A stretch of 64,000 bases of DNA from Gautieria morchelliformis (taxonomy: Eukaryota > Basidiomycota > Agaricomycetes > Gomphales > Gomphaceae): positions 1 through 64,000 of the forward strand of contig WHVA01000515.1 in assembly GCA_015179125.1 (NCBI GenBank). Direction: 5' to 3'. Below, in pieces: positions 31,244 to 41,760 of this stretch; position 1 is the first letter of the stretch, and every line of letters starts with the position of its first letter. Under the pieces are notes generated by a model. The model saw nothing but the letters and a program-made list of their open reading frames with translations. It did no database searches and was not told the DNA's origin. The translations under genes were made by a program, and so were the position numbers.

Positions 31244-33134
31244 CAAACATAGTATGTGTCCATCTTGCTCTCCACCACGATGAGCATATGTACGATGTGA
31301 GCCCATCCTGTGGAACATCACCCATGACCCTGACGCTGGCCCCACCAACATTGACGCCCTCGTCCCCGATGAGGACTCCCTCGTGCCCCCCTAGGACTGG
31401 TGCACTCGTGCATCCTTACATCGCCGTCCAGGCAGCCTCATCAACCGCTCCACCCAGCATGACACAGCTCGTCTTCCCGAGGCATTACAAGTACCCCTTG
31501 CGGCCCCTGCAGCAGGGCGAGAACTGGTACCCAGAGCTACAGAGCTACAAGGAGAGGTGCCTCCATGTAATATTCTAGTGTATCTACTCACATCCTTGTC
31601 ATCACAGATTCCTCAACCTCCCTCACAGCTGAGCAAGGAACAGAAAAAACCCTCATCCGCACCCGCCTCACCCACTGGCCCTAGTCAAAGCTAAAACGAC
31701 GGTGTTTCCATTGGTGGAGGTACACCCCCACTGCCTCGCTATACTGTGACCAGACCCTCCCCTACTGCCCTGGGACATGCTTAATTCTGAGGTGGTTATT
31801 CCTAATGTGATGATTTTCTTTTTGTCTCCACAAGGCGCTGCATTCTTGCCGGCGCCTCCAGGTGCATGGGTAGTTTAACTGCGGGCTAACTGCCCTCTTC
31901 AGGGAAAATTCCCGGTCAGATCTTATATTTATCTGCTGTTAGATACTCAGTCTTGAATACCCTTGGTCACCAATTCCACCTCATGCATCACCTTTGTCCA
32001 CACACATTGCTTGTCGTCCTTCTGGCAGCTGTGGTCGAGGCCCACATCAGTCGCCCATTCCATGTTGTGTTGTCCCATGGCACATCTCATATGAACAACC
32101 TTGTTTGAACCTCTCGCGTCCTGTCAGTGTTACCCTCTGTTACCACTTCCACTTCCACCACACCTGGAATCAATGTACAATGGCTATATGCTCTATGGAA
32201 ATCCTGACTCGAAGAATCAACTGGGAGAATAGCCAGGACTACATGAACAGGTAAATTGTTAGACTTTCTTCCCACTTCCTCCTGACACCACATGGCTTCA
32301 CTCATTTTGTACATGCCAAGTCTACTGCATCGCTCAGAACTGAGGTGATACCTATCATAGTCCTGGTTGGCCCGGTTCGTTGCTTCCCCTATATTGATAC
32401 CTCATCTTGTGACAAGTCAACTTAGGATCACTTTTGGAATTCCTTCCTGTAGTTGATACTCTCACATGGTCTAACACCTTAAAGTCTGGGGAATGGTCAC
32501 GTGCGATCTCTCCCATGGACGACACTCACGGAAACTCGCTGCCTGTGAAATACTCGTTCAGGATGGTGAAGCATCTCCCCATCAATTCCCCTGCGTATGA
32601 TGCCAGCAAGGGTGAGCTGCACCCTCAATTTTTTTTCTTGTTGCTGACCCCGCGCAGAGGACAACGACCCACTCACCGATGATGCCGCCTCGTCCGTCTC
32701 CACCTCCTGCATGAGTCCCTCTTCCTTCTCTACAGCATGTGAGCTGACCTTAGTGTCCAGAATACTATCATTATCGGCCTTTCTTCGTATACCGGTGGTG
32801 GGGAATGGTGGGATCGGTTGGCAGCAGCGGATTTGGTGGGTTCGGTCAAGGGAGGCAGACCTGAGGTGATCAGTAGGGACCGGTGGACCTGCTGGGATCA
32901 GTCCCAGCAGTATTACAATATTTGTAAATAATGCCCAAACCGATGTCATCATATTTGAAACCGTAACATATGTGATCTGCTTGGAACCGATAACAAAAGA
33001 TATAATAAATTCTATTCATCAGATCTACACCAACGTGAACCGATAAAAGTGGTATCATTTCTGTGATCCAGCATGATCAGATTGGGTCCGTGGTTTTCAC
33101 CGACCTAAACCGCTGCGACCTCCCTGGATCTGGG
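31244..33134. other. Decayed coding remnants, no intact gene
   Basis: At 31320-31690 a plus-strand frame reads protein-like (DPDAGPTNIDALVPDEDSLV) but has in-frame stops. Frames at 31994-32254 and 32497-32952 lack domains. The stretch may be old transposon sequence. Confidence 0.3.
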
Positions 33135-34002
33135 CCGATTCTCACTGGGTTCCGATTCTCACTGGGTTCCGATTCTCACTGGGTTCCGATTCTCACTGGT
33201 TCCGATTCTCACTGGGTTCCGATTCTCACTGGGTTCCGATTCTCACTGGGTTCCGATTCTCACTGGGTTCCGATTCTCACTGGGTTCCGATTCTCACTGG
33301 GTTCCGATTCTCACTGGGTTCCGATTCTCACTGGGTTCCGATTCTCACTGGGTTCCGATTCTCACTGGGTTCCGATTCTCACTGGGTTCCGATTCTCACT
33401 GGGTTCCGATTCTCACTGGGTTCCGATTCTCACTGGGTTCCGATTCTCACTGGGTTCCGATTCTCACTGGGTTCCGATTCTCACTGGGTTCCGATTCTCA
33501 CTGGGTTCCGATTCTCACTGGGTTCCGATTCTCACTGGGTTCCGATTCTCACTGGGTTCCGATTCTCACTGGGTTCCGATTCTCACTGGGTTCCGATTCT
33601 CACTGGGTTCCGATTCTCACTGGGTTCCGATTCTCACTGGGGTTCCGATTCTCACTGGGTTCCGATTCTCACTGGGTTCCGATTCTCACTGGGTTCCGAT
33701 TCTCACTGGGTTCCGATTCTCACTGGGTTCCGATTCTCACTGGGTTCCGATTCTCACTGGGTTCCGATTCTCACTGGGTTCCGATTCTCACTGGGTTCCG
33801 ATTCTCACTGGGTTCCGATTCTCACTGGGTTCCGATTCTCACTGGGTTCCGATTCTCACTGGGTTCCGATTCTCACTGGGTTCCGATTCTCACTGGGTTC
33901 CGATTCTCACTGGGTTCCGATTCTCACTGGGTTCCGATTCTCACTGGGTTCCGATTCTCACTGGGTTCCGATTCTCACGGGGTTCCGATTCTCACTGGGT
34001 TT
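33135..34002 (+). repeat. Minisatellite, 17-bp unit, about 51 copies
   Basis: The unit CCGATTCTCACTGGGTT is repeated head to tail with almost no variation. One unit lacks a G (near 33196), one has an extra G (near 33640) and one has CACGGGG. Because 17 is not a multiple of 3 and the unit has no stop in any frame, a 327-codon frame with a 17-residue period runs through it; this is not evidence of a protein. Confidence 0.97.
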
Positions 34003-34426
34003 CAAATTTCAGGATTTACCATCAAAATAAAAACCAACACAAATAAAACCATGTTGCTCGTGCTACCTCTGTCACCAGAAACCTTGCTCTAATACCCAGT
34101 GGTTTCTCTAGGCATGATGTAGTATTAGTTACACAGACCGTCGGCTGCAGATCAGTAACTCTGAGTGGAATTAGTGTTATCTGGGCTCGGGCTCAGGCCA
34201 GGGCTCAGCCTGAGCCAAGCTGGGCCCAGGACTCCAAAAGCCCAAGGAGGAGGGCTCGGCTTCGTTTTCAGAAGCCCTGAGCCCAGCCCTTAAGCACGGG
34301 CTTTGGGTGCCAATGTGGATTGTCATTTGTGAAATCCAAAAGAGTTAAGTCTAGTTACAAAAAAATAGATGAAAATTTCTCAACTGTTTTTTCAATCACC
34401 CACTCATCCCCACACTCTAAATCCCA
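34003..34426. other. GGGCTC-rich low-complexity DNA
   Basis: 34180-34315 is dominated by variants of GGGCTCxG/GAGCCC, giving many short inverted pairings. No gene. Confidence 0.5.
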
Positions 34427-34707
34427 ATGCCTCGTGTGGTCATCGACAGCTCCGAAGAGGAAATCGAGGAAATTGCCCTCTGCCATTTACATAAAAGCAG
34501 TGCGGGCCATGTAGTGAAGCCAAGCGCGGTGCTGCTTGATCCGAGTAATGCGGTGAAAGTACCAGGGCAGCCTCATGGCATTAAGAGGCTGGGGGAATCA
34601 GAGGAGCCTAAAAGGAAGAAAGCGAAACCTACCTCTGCAAAACCTACCAGTAAACAAAAGCAGAAGGAGGTTCCTGTGCCTAATGTTTCAGTCAAACTGA
34701 CCTTACC
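34427..34707 (+). pseudogene. Acidic-then-basic protein N-terminus cut by a copia LTR
   Basis: ATG at 34427 opens a frame with DSSEEEIEEIALC, then a Lys-rich stretch (EPKRKKAKPTSAKPTSKQKQ). The copia LTR begins at 34708, so the last few residues and the stop come from the LTR. The composition suggests a disordered nuclear or DNA-associated protein. The downstream part should lie beyond the element if this were a simple insertion, but the right flank at 39938 reads as an unrelated minus-strand frame. Confidence 0.4.
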
Positions 34708-35195
34708 TGTTAGCAACTAGGGGCTATGGCAGGGAAGGTTCGGTAGAGTTCTTAGAAAGCTAGAATCAAATATACTCTCTCAGTGAATTTATTGTCACTG
34801 ATATATTAATACAATACCTAGAATCAAATATACTACATGATTTTCAGTCAACATGCTATGTAAATATGAAAGATACTACTCGCCTCTCTCAGTGAATTTA
34901 TTGTCACTGAGAGAGGAGTGTAATCCTGTCTCAGAAGGCATATACTTGCACCCGGCCCTTTAGCGCCCAAGGGCTCGCGCGTCGAAGTCATTTCAAACTC
35001 CGCTGGGTGCAGCCGCCTGTGAAAGTAGAAATAACAGAATGAAATGGAGAGATAGAGAGTGACTAGAAAATTTCGAAAATAAGCAGAGAAATGGATGCAT
35101 GGTACAAGAACAGTATGAGAAAATATTGAAACACCACACAATAAATTGAATATATTATGCTTGATTTTGGTGCAGGAGCATAAATGCACCCAACA
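34708..35195 (-). repeat. 3' LTR of the copia element
   Basis: Plus-strand ends are TGTTAGCAACTAGG and TGCACCCAACA. It contains a perfect 13-bp hairpin at 34883-34916, a motif block (GGCCCTTTAGCGCCCAAGGG) shared by all three copies, and an internal duplication of CTAGAATCAAATATACT. Confidence 0.93.
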
Positions 35196-35208
35196 CGCCC
35201 CCTCAAGC
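35196..35208 (-). promoter_or_regulatory. Polypurine tract of the copia element
   Basis: On the minus strand AAGCTTGAGGGGGCG directly precedes the LTR start TGTTGGG. This is the usual place and composition for the plus-strand primer of copia elements. Confidence 0.8.
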
Positions 35209-36975
35209 TTAATATATTCCGATTCTCTCGTTGAGGATTCTCACTCTAGGACTAGGAAGTCCTTTAGTGAGAAGATCGGCTAGCATGTGTTCCGTTGGTA
35301 GGTACACAAGCTTAATTTCTTCATCTTCGACTATATCTCGGATGAAATATAATCTAATGTCGAAATGCTTGGTCCTCGTGTGTTGTTGAGTGCCATAGAC
35401 GATGGCAATGGCTGATTGATTGTCTGAATAAAGTTTGATGGGACAATTCAGCGGTTGGAATACTTCAGAAATAAAGTGGCGCATCCATAAGGCTTCTTTG
35501 CTCGCATGAGTCAGGGCAATGAATTCGGCTTCAGTTGATGATAGGGCTACTATGGATTGTTTTTGACAACTCCATGATACTGTCCCTCCATCAATCTGAA
35601 AAATATAAGCCGAGTATGAGTGCCTGTGCTCTTGAGAAGCCCAATCCGCATCTGAATACCCAATGAGGCCGTCTCGATTTTTCCCAAGTGTCAATTTGTA
35701 GTCCATCGTGCCTTTTAGATATTTAAAGACACGTTTGACTGCATGCCAATGTGTTGGACCTGGGTTTTCGAGGAATTGAGAAAGCAATGACACTGCGAAC
35801 GCAATGTCCGGTCGAGTGGCTACTGCTGCCCACATCAATGATCCTATCGCTTGTCTGTATGGAATTCTTGACATCTTCTGTTTGTCTTCATCTGTGGAAG
35901 GGCATTGGTCCCTGGATAATTTAACGGCTGGGTCGAGAGGCGTGGAAAATGTTTTGGCATCATCCAGATTGAATTTTTTGATGATTTTCTGGATGTATGT
36001 GGCTTGTGATATTGCAATCGATCTGTTATTCCAATCTCTTTCGATTTTGAGGTTCAAAAGCCAGTGAATCTCGCCTAGGTCTTTCATACTAAAAACCTGG
36101 GCAAGGTCATGCTTTACCTCATTGAGGATTGGTTGACTCTCAGCTGTGATAGTGAGGTCGTCTACTGCCGTCGCAATAATCGCATGCCCTCTCGGTCCAC
36201 GTCTACAAAATACAGCTCCATCCGAAGCTGATTTAGTGAATCCTAACTTGAGAAATTCACCACTCAGACGTTTGTACCATTCCCTTCCAGATTGTTTGAG
36301 GCCGTAAAGTGCTTTCTTCAGCAGGAGGACATCATCTTTGTCTCCGGTCTCATATCCATACGGCTGTCTCATGTAAATAGGTTCTGGCAGTGTAGCATTC
36401 AAATACGCACTGTCCACATCCATTTGGTGAATAGGCCAGTTGTTCCTGGCAGCAATGGCACATATAATCCGTAAGGAAGTCATCCGAGCAACAGGTGCAT
36501 AGGTTTCATTGTAGTCGACTCCAAAACTTTGTGTAAAGCCTTGGGCGACCATCCTCGATTTAGGTGTGATGGGTTCACCTTCTGGATTGCGTTTCCAGAG
36601 GAATACCCATCTATTTCCGACAATATTTGCCCCAGGAGGTGGTTTAACCACTTCCCATACACCTTTGTCGAGTAGCACCTTATACTCTTTATCCATCGAT
36701 GCTTTCCACATAGGATCATTTAAGGCTTCATCTGCATTGCTAGGCTCGGTCTGATTTAAATCCGGCAGCACATTATCTTTGTTTTGATCGGAGGTCGAAA
36801 GTGTACTGATGGCAAGGTTATAATCACTGATGCCGTCAGTGACAGAGGATAAATCTTGTTCGAATAATTTGTCTTGATGGTCCTCAATGTCCTCGTAAGC
36901 TAGTGTAGTGATATCTGCACCAGCATGTCTCTTAGCTTGAGATCTTGTTACGGGACCACTTGGGGCCGGCTGCAC
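35209..36975 (-). CDS. Copia reverse transcriptase and RNase H, 588 aa frame
   Basis: This is the longest intact frame of the element. The RT core shows the DKGVWEVV start, MVAQGFTQSFGVDYNETYAPV, MDVDSAYLNA (first Asp), and AVDDLTI at the active site where YVDD is usual. RNase H follows with YSDADWA, SSTEAEF and YSDNQSA, ending in ADLLTKGLPS. The Y to A change at the active-site motif, if real, would probably hamper polymerisation, since that Tyr contacts the primer end in retroviral-type RTs. The frame is the C-terminal part of a longer gag-pol. Confidence 0.93.
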   Translation of the reverse strand: MQPAPSGPVTRSQAKRHAGADITTLAYEDIEDHQDKLFEQDLSSVTDGISDYNLAISTLSTSDQNKDNVLPDLNQTEPSNADEALNDPMWKASMDKEYKVLLDKGVWEVVKPPPGANIVGNRWVFLWKRNPEGEPITPKSRMVAQGFTQSFGVDYNETYAPVARMTSLRIICAIAARNNWPIHQMDVDSAYLNATLPEPIYMRQPYGYETGDKDDVLLLKKALYGLKQSGREWYKRLSGEFLKLGFTKSASDGAVFCRRGPRGHAIIATAVDDLTITAESQPILNEVKHDLAQVFSMKDLGEIHWLLNLKIERDWNNRSIAISQATYIQKIIKKFNLDDAKTFSTPLDPAVKLSRDQCPSTDEDKQKMSRIPYRQAIGSLMWAAVATRPDIAFAVSLLSQFLENPGPTHWHAVKRVFKYLKGTMDYKLTLGKNRDGLIGYSDADWASQEHRHSYSAYIFQIDGGTVSWSCQKQSIVALSSTEAEFIALTHASKEALWMRHFISEVFQPLNCPIKLYSDNQSAIAIVYGTQQHTRTKHFDIRLYFIRDIVEDEEIKLVYLPTEHMLADLLTKGLPSPRVRILNERIGIY

Positions 36976-38430
36976 CTGTTGCTGACGGATCCTTTCGCTT
37001 CTCCTTGTTGGAGCAGCTTCTTTAGGTCTGACATCAACAGTCTGACTGGGTTGCAGCTCTTCAGACGTTCCTCTGGTTCATTATCGTCAATTTCTTCAAT
37101 CTTTGCCTCCTCGCTGACTAAGCGACTAGGCATGGGTGCTGGCGCCGAAATGGCCTGTATCACTTTTCTGGACGTAGGTAGCTGTGACTCTTCAATAGAA
37201 ATGATTGGAGCTTTGCCCCCCTTCATCTCTGAGTCAAATATAATATTCCGCTCGACAGAAACCTTCTGAGAGTCAGGCCAGTAGATGCAGTGACCATGGC
37301 TCTGTCCAGAGATTCCTATCCATCGAGCTCTTTTGGCACGGGCTGCTAGTTTGTTTCCCTCTTTGACTTTGACGTAGACTTCAATTCCCCACACGTGTAT
37401 GTCCTTCAGGTTCGGTTTCTCGTGATGGATCATTTCAAAAGGGGTTTTGTCTGGCAAAGCTCTTGTATGTGTCCGATTCCTAAGATAGTTGGCGTGCAAA
37501 ATTGCATGCCCCCATAGAGTCTTAGGAAGACTTGATTCCAATAGCATGGCATGAGCTCTTTCAACTAGAGTTCGGTTTAACATTCAGCAACACCATTTGA
37601 CTCTGGGGTGTCGTGCACGGTTAACCGATGCTTCGTGCCTTGCTTGGCCAAATGCTGTTCAAATTCTGAGCTTGTGTATTCGCCCCCTCTGTCGGAAACA
37701 AGTGCTTTGATATGCATATTCCTCTGTCGAAGCATCAAGCCTCGTAGAGTTTGTATTTTGAAAATGCTTCCGATTGTTTGCCATCAAATAGATAACCGAT
37801 TCCCTTGAGTAGTCGTCAATGAAGGACACATAATAGGATTTCTTGTCAATTGTGGAGTGTCTCGCTGGTCCCCAGACATCAGAATAAATTCTGTCACCGA
37901 ATTTTGATGATCGGCTTCTGGGTTCCTGAGGAAGTGATTTACGTGCAATCTTCGCTGAATGCACGCATCGCAAACAACCTTGTCACCTTTTGAGCTCAAT
38001 TCAATGCCTAATATCATGCCACGGTTGAGCAAGTGCTGTAGGGACTTTTGTGAAATGTGCCCCATTTTTGATGTATTCCATGGCTGATGCGCATACATGC
38101 GCTTCGGCACTTGTGTGTTGTAAATCAAATCGATATAAGCCATTCAGCTTCGGTGCTTGCATCAATATCCTGCCTTTACGATTGGATATTGTGCATTTCT
38201 GATCAGCTATTTGTGTGTTATAGCCTGCATTATCGCACCGGCCGATCGAGATGAGGGTAACAGCCATTTTGGCGCGTAGAACGTATCCTTCAATGTAATG
38301 TTCACAGTCTTATCTCCAACCTTGTTAGATAGCACGAGTGAGCCTGAACCGAAGGCATCAAAAGTGCCTTTGTTGGCTGCACGAATTGTGCGCGGCTGTG
38401 AGAATGGACTGTAATCCCTCAATAAATTCT
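36948..38430 (-). pseudogene. Copia protease end and integrase, frameshifted
   Basis: Segments of one polyprotein lie in different frames. The protease motif LDTGTTAHMTPHKN is near 38440. The integrase zinc-binding part includes KMGHISQKSLQHLL and CDACIQ. The catalytic core has YSDVWGP and SFIDDYSRES (two Asp), and the third residue lies near NRTLVERAHAMLLE, after VHDTPESNG. At least three frame changes separate them, so no intact integrase can be made from this copy. Confidence 0.85.
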
Positions 38431-38439
38431 TGTGAGGGG

Positions 38440-39414
38440 TCATATGTGCGGTCGTTCCAGTGTCGAGATAACAACAGTGTCCAGAGATAAACTACTCAAA
38501 TTAGAGCAGTCGAAATTGGCGAAAGCGGCTGGACTGCCACTCTCATCCTCCTCAGAGGACACTTCTTCGGCAACATTCGCCTTGGCTTTGCCCTTCTTCT
38601 TTTTGGCTTTGCTTTCTTCTCTGACGTGGCCCCTGGCCTTCTTTACCACCTCCTTTAGCCCAGCAACTCTCATAGCATGTCCAGGCTTGTGGCAATTATG
38701 CATGTAGCACCTTCGGGTCTTTCCGGCCCTTCTGCCCTTTCGTAGACGAACCAATAAATGCCTGCTCTTCTTGTGAAATATTAAGGTCTTTCTCCTGTCG
38801 TATTGAGCCTTTAGTACTCTGATAATATCATCAGGCACTAAGGGCATTCCACATTCTTCGAGCGACGTGGTAAGGGCATTCATAACTGCCTCATAAGAGG
38901 GTGGAAGTGACGCAAGGATAATATCGGTGAACTCTCCTTCAGAAATTCTGGCTCCCATCTCATTAAGACGAGCATAGAGGTCTTGGGCCTTGTCCAAGTG
39001 ATCTCTCAAGTCTCCATCCTCAGGACACCTCATACTGTGAAGCTGTCTCTGTAGGTTGGTGAGGACCATCTTGGGCTTTTTGGTCATCTCATTGACCAAT
39101 GCATCCCAGACTTCTTTTGCTGTGTGCTTCTTCTGTAGCATCAGAGCTAGTGACTCTGACACTGAGACGATTATTTGGGTTTTTGCCTGTCCTTCTCTGG
39201 CAAGATACTTCTCCAGCTTCTCCTCAGCCTTCTCTATCTGAGTTTCCTCAGCTTCTGTGAGAATATGGCCTGGGGGCATGACTGGAGGATCAGGAGGTCG
39301 AATGGCTCTCCCTTCTATATGCCTGAGTAGATTTTTGGACTCAAAATAACTTGTGAGAGTAGCTCGCCACAGAGGCCAATTACTTCCATCTGTTGCAAGC
39401 TTCTCCACACCCAA
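38440..39414 (-). CDS. Copia gag-like capsid protein
   Basis: A frame of about 324 residues opens near the 5' LTR. It starts with LATDGSNWPLWRATLTSYFE, a copia gag hallmark (DGxNYxxWxxxM), and continues through a helical UBN2-type region (TAKEVWDALV; LQRQLHSMRC; SLPPSYEAVM). A Cys/His motif (CYMHNCHKPGHAMRVAG) resembles the CCHC knuckle but lacks regular spacing and the last Cys. It runs into the protease with a change of frame at about 38450. Confidence 0.85.
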   Translation of the reverse strand: MGVEKLATDGSNWPLWRATLTSYFESKNLLRHIEGRAIRPPDPPVMPPGHILTEAEETQIEKAEEKLEKYLAREGQAKTQIIVSVSESLALMLQKKHTAKEVWDALVNEMTKKPKMVLTNLQRQLHSMRCPEDGDLRDHLDKAQDLYARLNEMGARISEGEFTDIILASLPPSYEAVMNALTTSLEECGMPLVPDDIIRVLKAQYDRRKTLIFHKKSRHLLVRLRKGRRAGKTRRCYMHNCHKPGHAMRVAGLKEVVKKARGHVREESKAKKKKGKAKANVAEEVSSEEDESGSPAAFANFDCSNLSSLSLDTVVISTLERPHI

Positions 39415-39431
39415 AAGCTTCTGCGAAGTGT

Positions 39432-39449
39432 CTGCGGGCCCATAACCCT
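39432..39449 (-). promoter_or_regulatory. Primer-binding site matching the initiator tRNA-Met anticodon arm
   Basis: The plus strand CTGCGGGCCCATAACCCT directly borders the 5' LTR. GGGCCCATAACC is the anticodon stem-loop sequence of eukaryotic initiator tRNA-Met (anticodon CAU). Copia-type elements of Drosophila are known to prime from a cleaved half of this tRNA rather than from its 3' end. The position and match suggest the same mechanism. Confidence 0.7.
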
Positions 39450-39937
39450 TGTTAGCAACTAGGGGCTATGGCAGGGAAGGTTCGGTAGAGTTCTTAGAAA
39501 GCTAGAATCAAATACACTTTCTCAGTGAATTTATTGTCACTGATATATTAATACAATACCTAGAATCAAATACACTACATGATTTTCAGTCAACATGCTA
39601 TGTAAATATAAAGAATACTACTCGCTTCTCTCAGTGAATTTATTGTCACTGAGAGAGGAGCACTATCCTGTCTCAGAAGGCATATACGTGCACCCGGCCC
39701 TTTAGCGCCCAAGGGCTCGCGCGTCGAAGTCATTTCAAACTCCGCTGGGTGCAGCCGCCTGTGAAAATAGGAATAACAGAATGAAATGGAGAGATAAGGA
39801 GTGACTGGGAAATTTCGAAAATAATCAGAGAAATAGATGCATGGTACAAGAACAATGTGAGAAAGAATTGGAACACCATACAGTAAATCGAACATATTAT
39901 GCTTGATTTTGGTGCAGGAGCATAAATGCACCCAACA
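39450..39937 (-). repeat. 5' LTR of the copia element
   Basis: 488 bp, same length and ends as the 3' LTR, about 94% identical by my count. The conserved hairpin is at about 39625-39658 with one mismatch. Confidence 0.93.
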
Positions 39938-39939
39938 AA

Positions 39940-40669
39940 CTACTGCTCATAGAGGTCATCCATGAGGGAGTCCTCTAGAGTGGCCAATACGATGATGTCG
40001 TCGTTGTATGGGGCCGGTGGAGCACGTGACTCCTCTGGGGGCACCTCCGCATCATCGGTGGCGATTGGGTGAGGCTGGTCAGCCTCACCACTAGCAGCGG
40101 TATCTGCTTGGGTGATGGGGCCAGTGTCCTCGTGGAGCATGGCCTCAACGGCCGGGTCCTCAGTCTGAGGAGGTGGCCGGAAGCACGCCAGCTCTCGGTC
40201 AAGCTGAGTGTGAGTGAGGGGTCGCGGCACCGCGTCCCTCACATGGCTGGTCTCGATGACCTTTTGTTGGCCCTCACAGGCGGCGGCACTGAATGCCGCA
40301 CCGGTGATGCTGCGTTGAACATAATGTTCAATGCGTGCCACTCACTCGCGAGTGACCCCCGCGTAGCAGGCCAACCATCTCGCGATCTCTGCGAGGGGGA
40401 TGTCAGGGCCGGCTCGGCCCTCCACAGGGAATGGGCTCGTGATGGAGAGCCGCAGGGTGGTGCTCTAAGGCGTCAGCACTTCCCTGGCGTTGACGAGGCT
40501 CGACCATTGGTCTGTTGAGCCGAAGAGGCACAGGTGAGGCGACCCCTTTGACCCGGGGCACAAGGGCCTTCAACCACATCCAGACGTCTATGTCCTCTAG
40601 GTTGAAGGTGCCATCCGCGTTGTCACGGATGGCGGATGGGATCCCTTCAGGGTTGTGTATCCAACCCTT
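39940..40669 (-). pseudogene. Hypothetical transposon-associated protein, start replaced by an LTR
   Basis: Directly after the LTR end, the minus strand reads KGWIHNPEGIPSAIRDNADG, then TFNLEDIDVWMWLKALVP, and loses frame near 40400. A second frame (40341-39940) continues with RELACFRPPPQTEDPAVEAM and an acidic C-terminus ending DDLYEQ. I recall similar GWxHxPxGIPSAI..DGTFNLEDxDVW proteins as repeated hypothetical families in agaricomycetes, but cannot confirm this. The frame is open into the LTR, so the original start codon was lost. The gene ends 2 bp before the copia element. Confidence 0.45.
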
Positions 40670-41320
40670 TGTCAAGATTGGTTTTCAGGCATTAATATCG
40701 TGTATTAGTGAACACAGCAAATGCCCGAATAACTTGTGCGAATAAGTATGCCGTTCGGCGAATAAGTGAACCAATGAATGTTCACGAAACAAGAGGGTTG
40801 CCCGAACGGGGCTCACCCTATCTACAGTCATAGCGAAATAGCTTGCAGCACTTGACGATGTAACGTGCAAGATATCGCAGAAGGGCTGTTTAAGTTTCGA
40901 CGGACCCTTCGCTGGCGAAGGTGCTCCTTCAGAGCCCTTCGCCAACAGCACAGAAAATAGTTCGAAGGCTAAGATAACAAAGATGAAGTATGAGAACTCA
41001 CCAGTGATGCCTAGGTCCTTGGCTGGTTGAAGATAGAAATTTTCAAGGAGAAGCTCAAGACGATGATCACAGCGATGTCAAGTTTGCACAAGATGGACGA
41101 CATATGATAATTGAACTGGGGAGTATACATGCAAATGTAAACTACTTATATCAAATACTTGTAAGGTATCGGCGAATAGGAAAGAGGCTGTCACAAGTGA
41201 GGGTTGGATAGGGGTGCGCAGCCATGATACAACATAGATGAAATAAACATACAATAGAATGTAAGAAGAGGGAGAACATGAAACGACGGAGAGTAGAGGT
41301 GGCGAAGGCACTTATGGACA
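40670..41320 (-). mobile_element. LTR, 651 bp, same family as 1-635
   Basis: Plus-strand ends are TGTCAAGATTGG and TTATGGACA. It is homologous in reverse complement to 1-635. Flanks are CCCTT and AAACC, so no TSD is visible. It may be one LTR of a broken element or a solo LTR with altered borders. Confidence 0.8.
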
Positions 41321-41760
41321 AAACCATGTCTTGGGACCCGCATACATGCTACCCTGCACGGACTCTTGGTCTACTGGGTTGATTCCGCATGGCTTATGGA
41401 GGGGATGTCCTGCGAACATACTTTGTCCATACGAACGCCAAATGGGGTTGGATTTAAGAAGATGATGGGGTTAATGATGGACCATCATGCCAGGTGAATG
41501 GTATCGATCGTTTTTGATGGTGTGCCTGCTGGCAAATGATGCGAGCAGCGAATAGCCGTTCAGTGAAATGCAAGGAAGGGCGAACAGAGGTGACATAGGG
41601 GAGGAGAGGTCGAGGTGGAGGGCGAAGCCGAGTGAACACTGAGGAAGAGTAGCGAAAGGGAAAATGGGGATACCAAGGTGCAGGAAATGCACAGGTCATG
41701 ACAACCCAACTATTAGGACACCATCGGAAGAGGGTCGAGCAGAGGAGGTGGTAGGCCCAG
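41321..41760. other. No gene recognised
   Basis: Short region between the LTR and the minus-strand ORF series. Frames without domain signals. Confidence 0.35.

Larger units (their letters stand above)
34708..39937 (-). mobile_element. Ty1/copia retrotransposon with both LTRs, 5.2 kb
   Basis: Two 488-bp LTRs in the same orientation (34708-35195 and 39450-39937) flank gag, protease, integrase and RT/RNase H in copia order. The element is minus-oriented: its 5' LTR is at the high end. A polypurine tract abuts the 3' LTR and a tRNA-like primer site abuts the 5' LTR. By eye the two LTRs differ at roughly 28 positions. Flanking bases are TTACC on the left and AACTA on the right, so there is no target duplication. 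Frameshifts in gag-protease and integrase make it non-autonomous. Confidence 0.93.

Noticed and set aside
33063-34046. 327-codon open frame with a perfect 17-residue repeat
   Set aside because: The 17-bp minisatellite unit has no stop in any frame, so the frame is open by construction; no non-repeat coding signal supports it.
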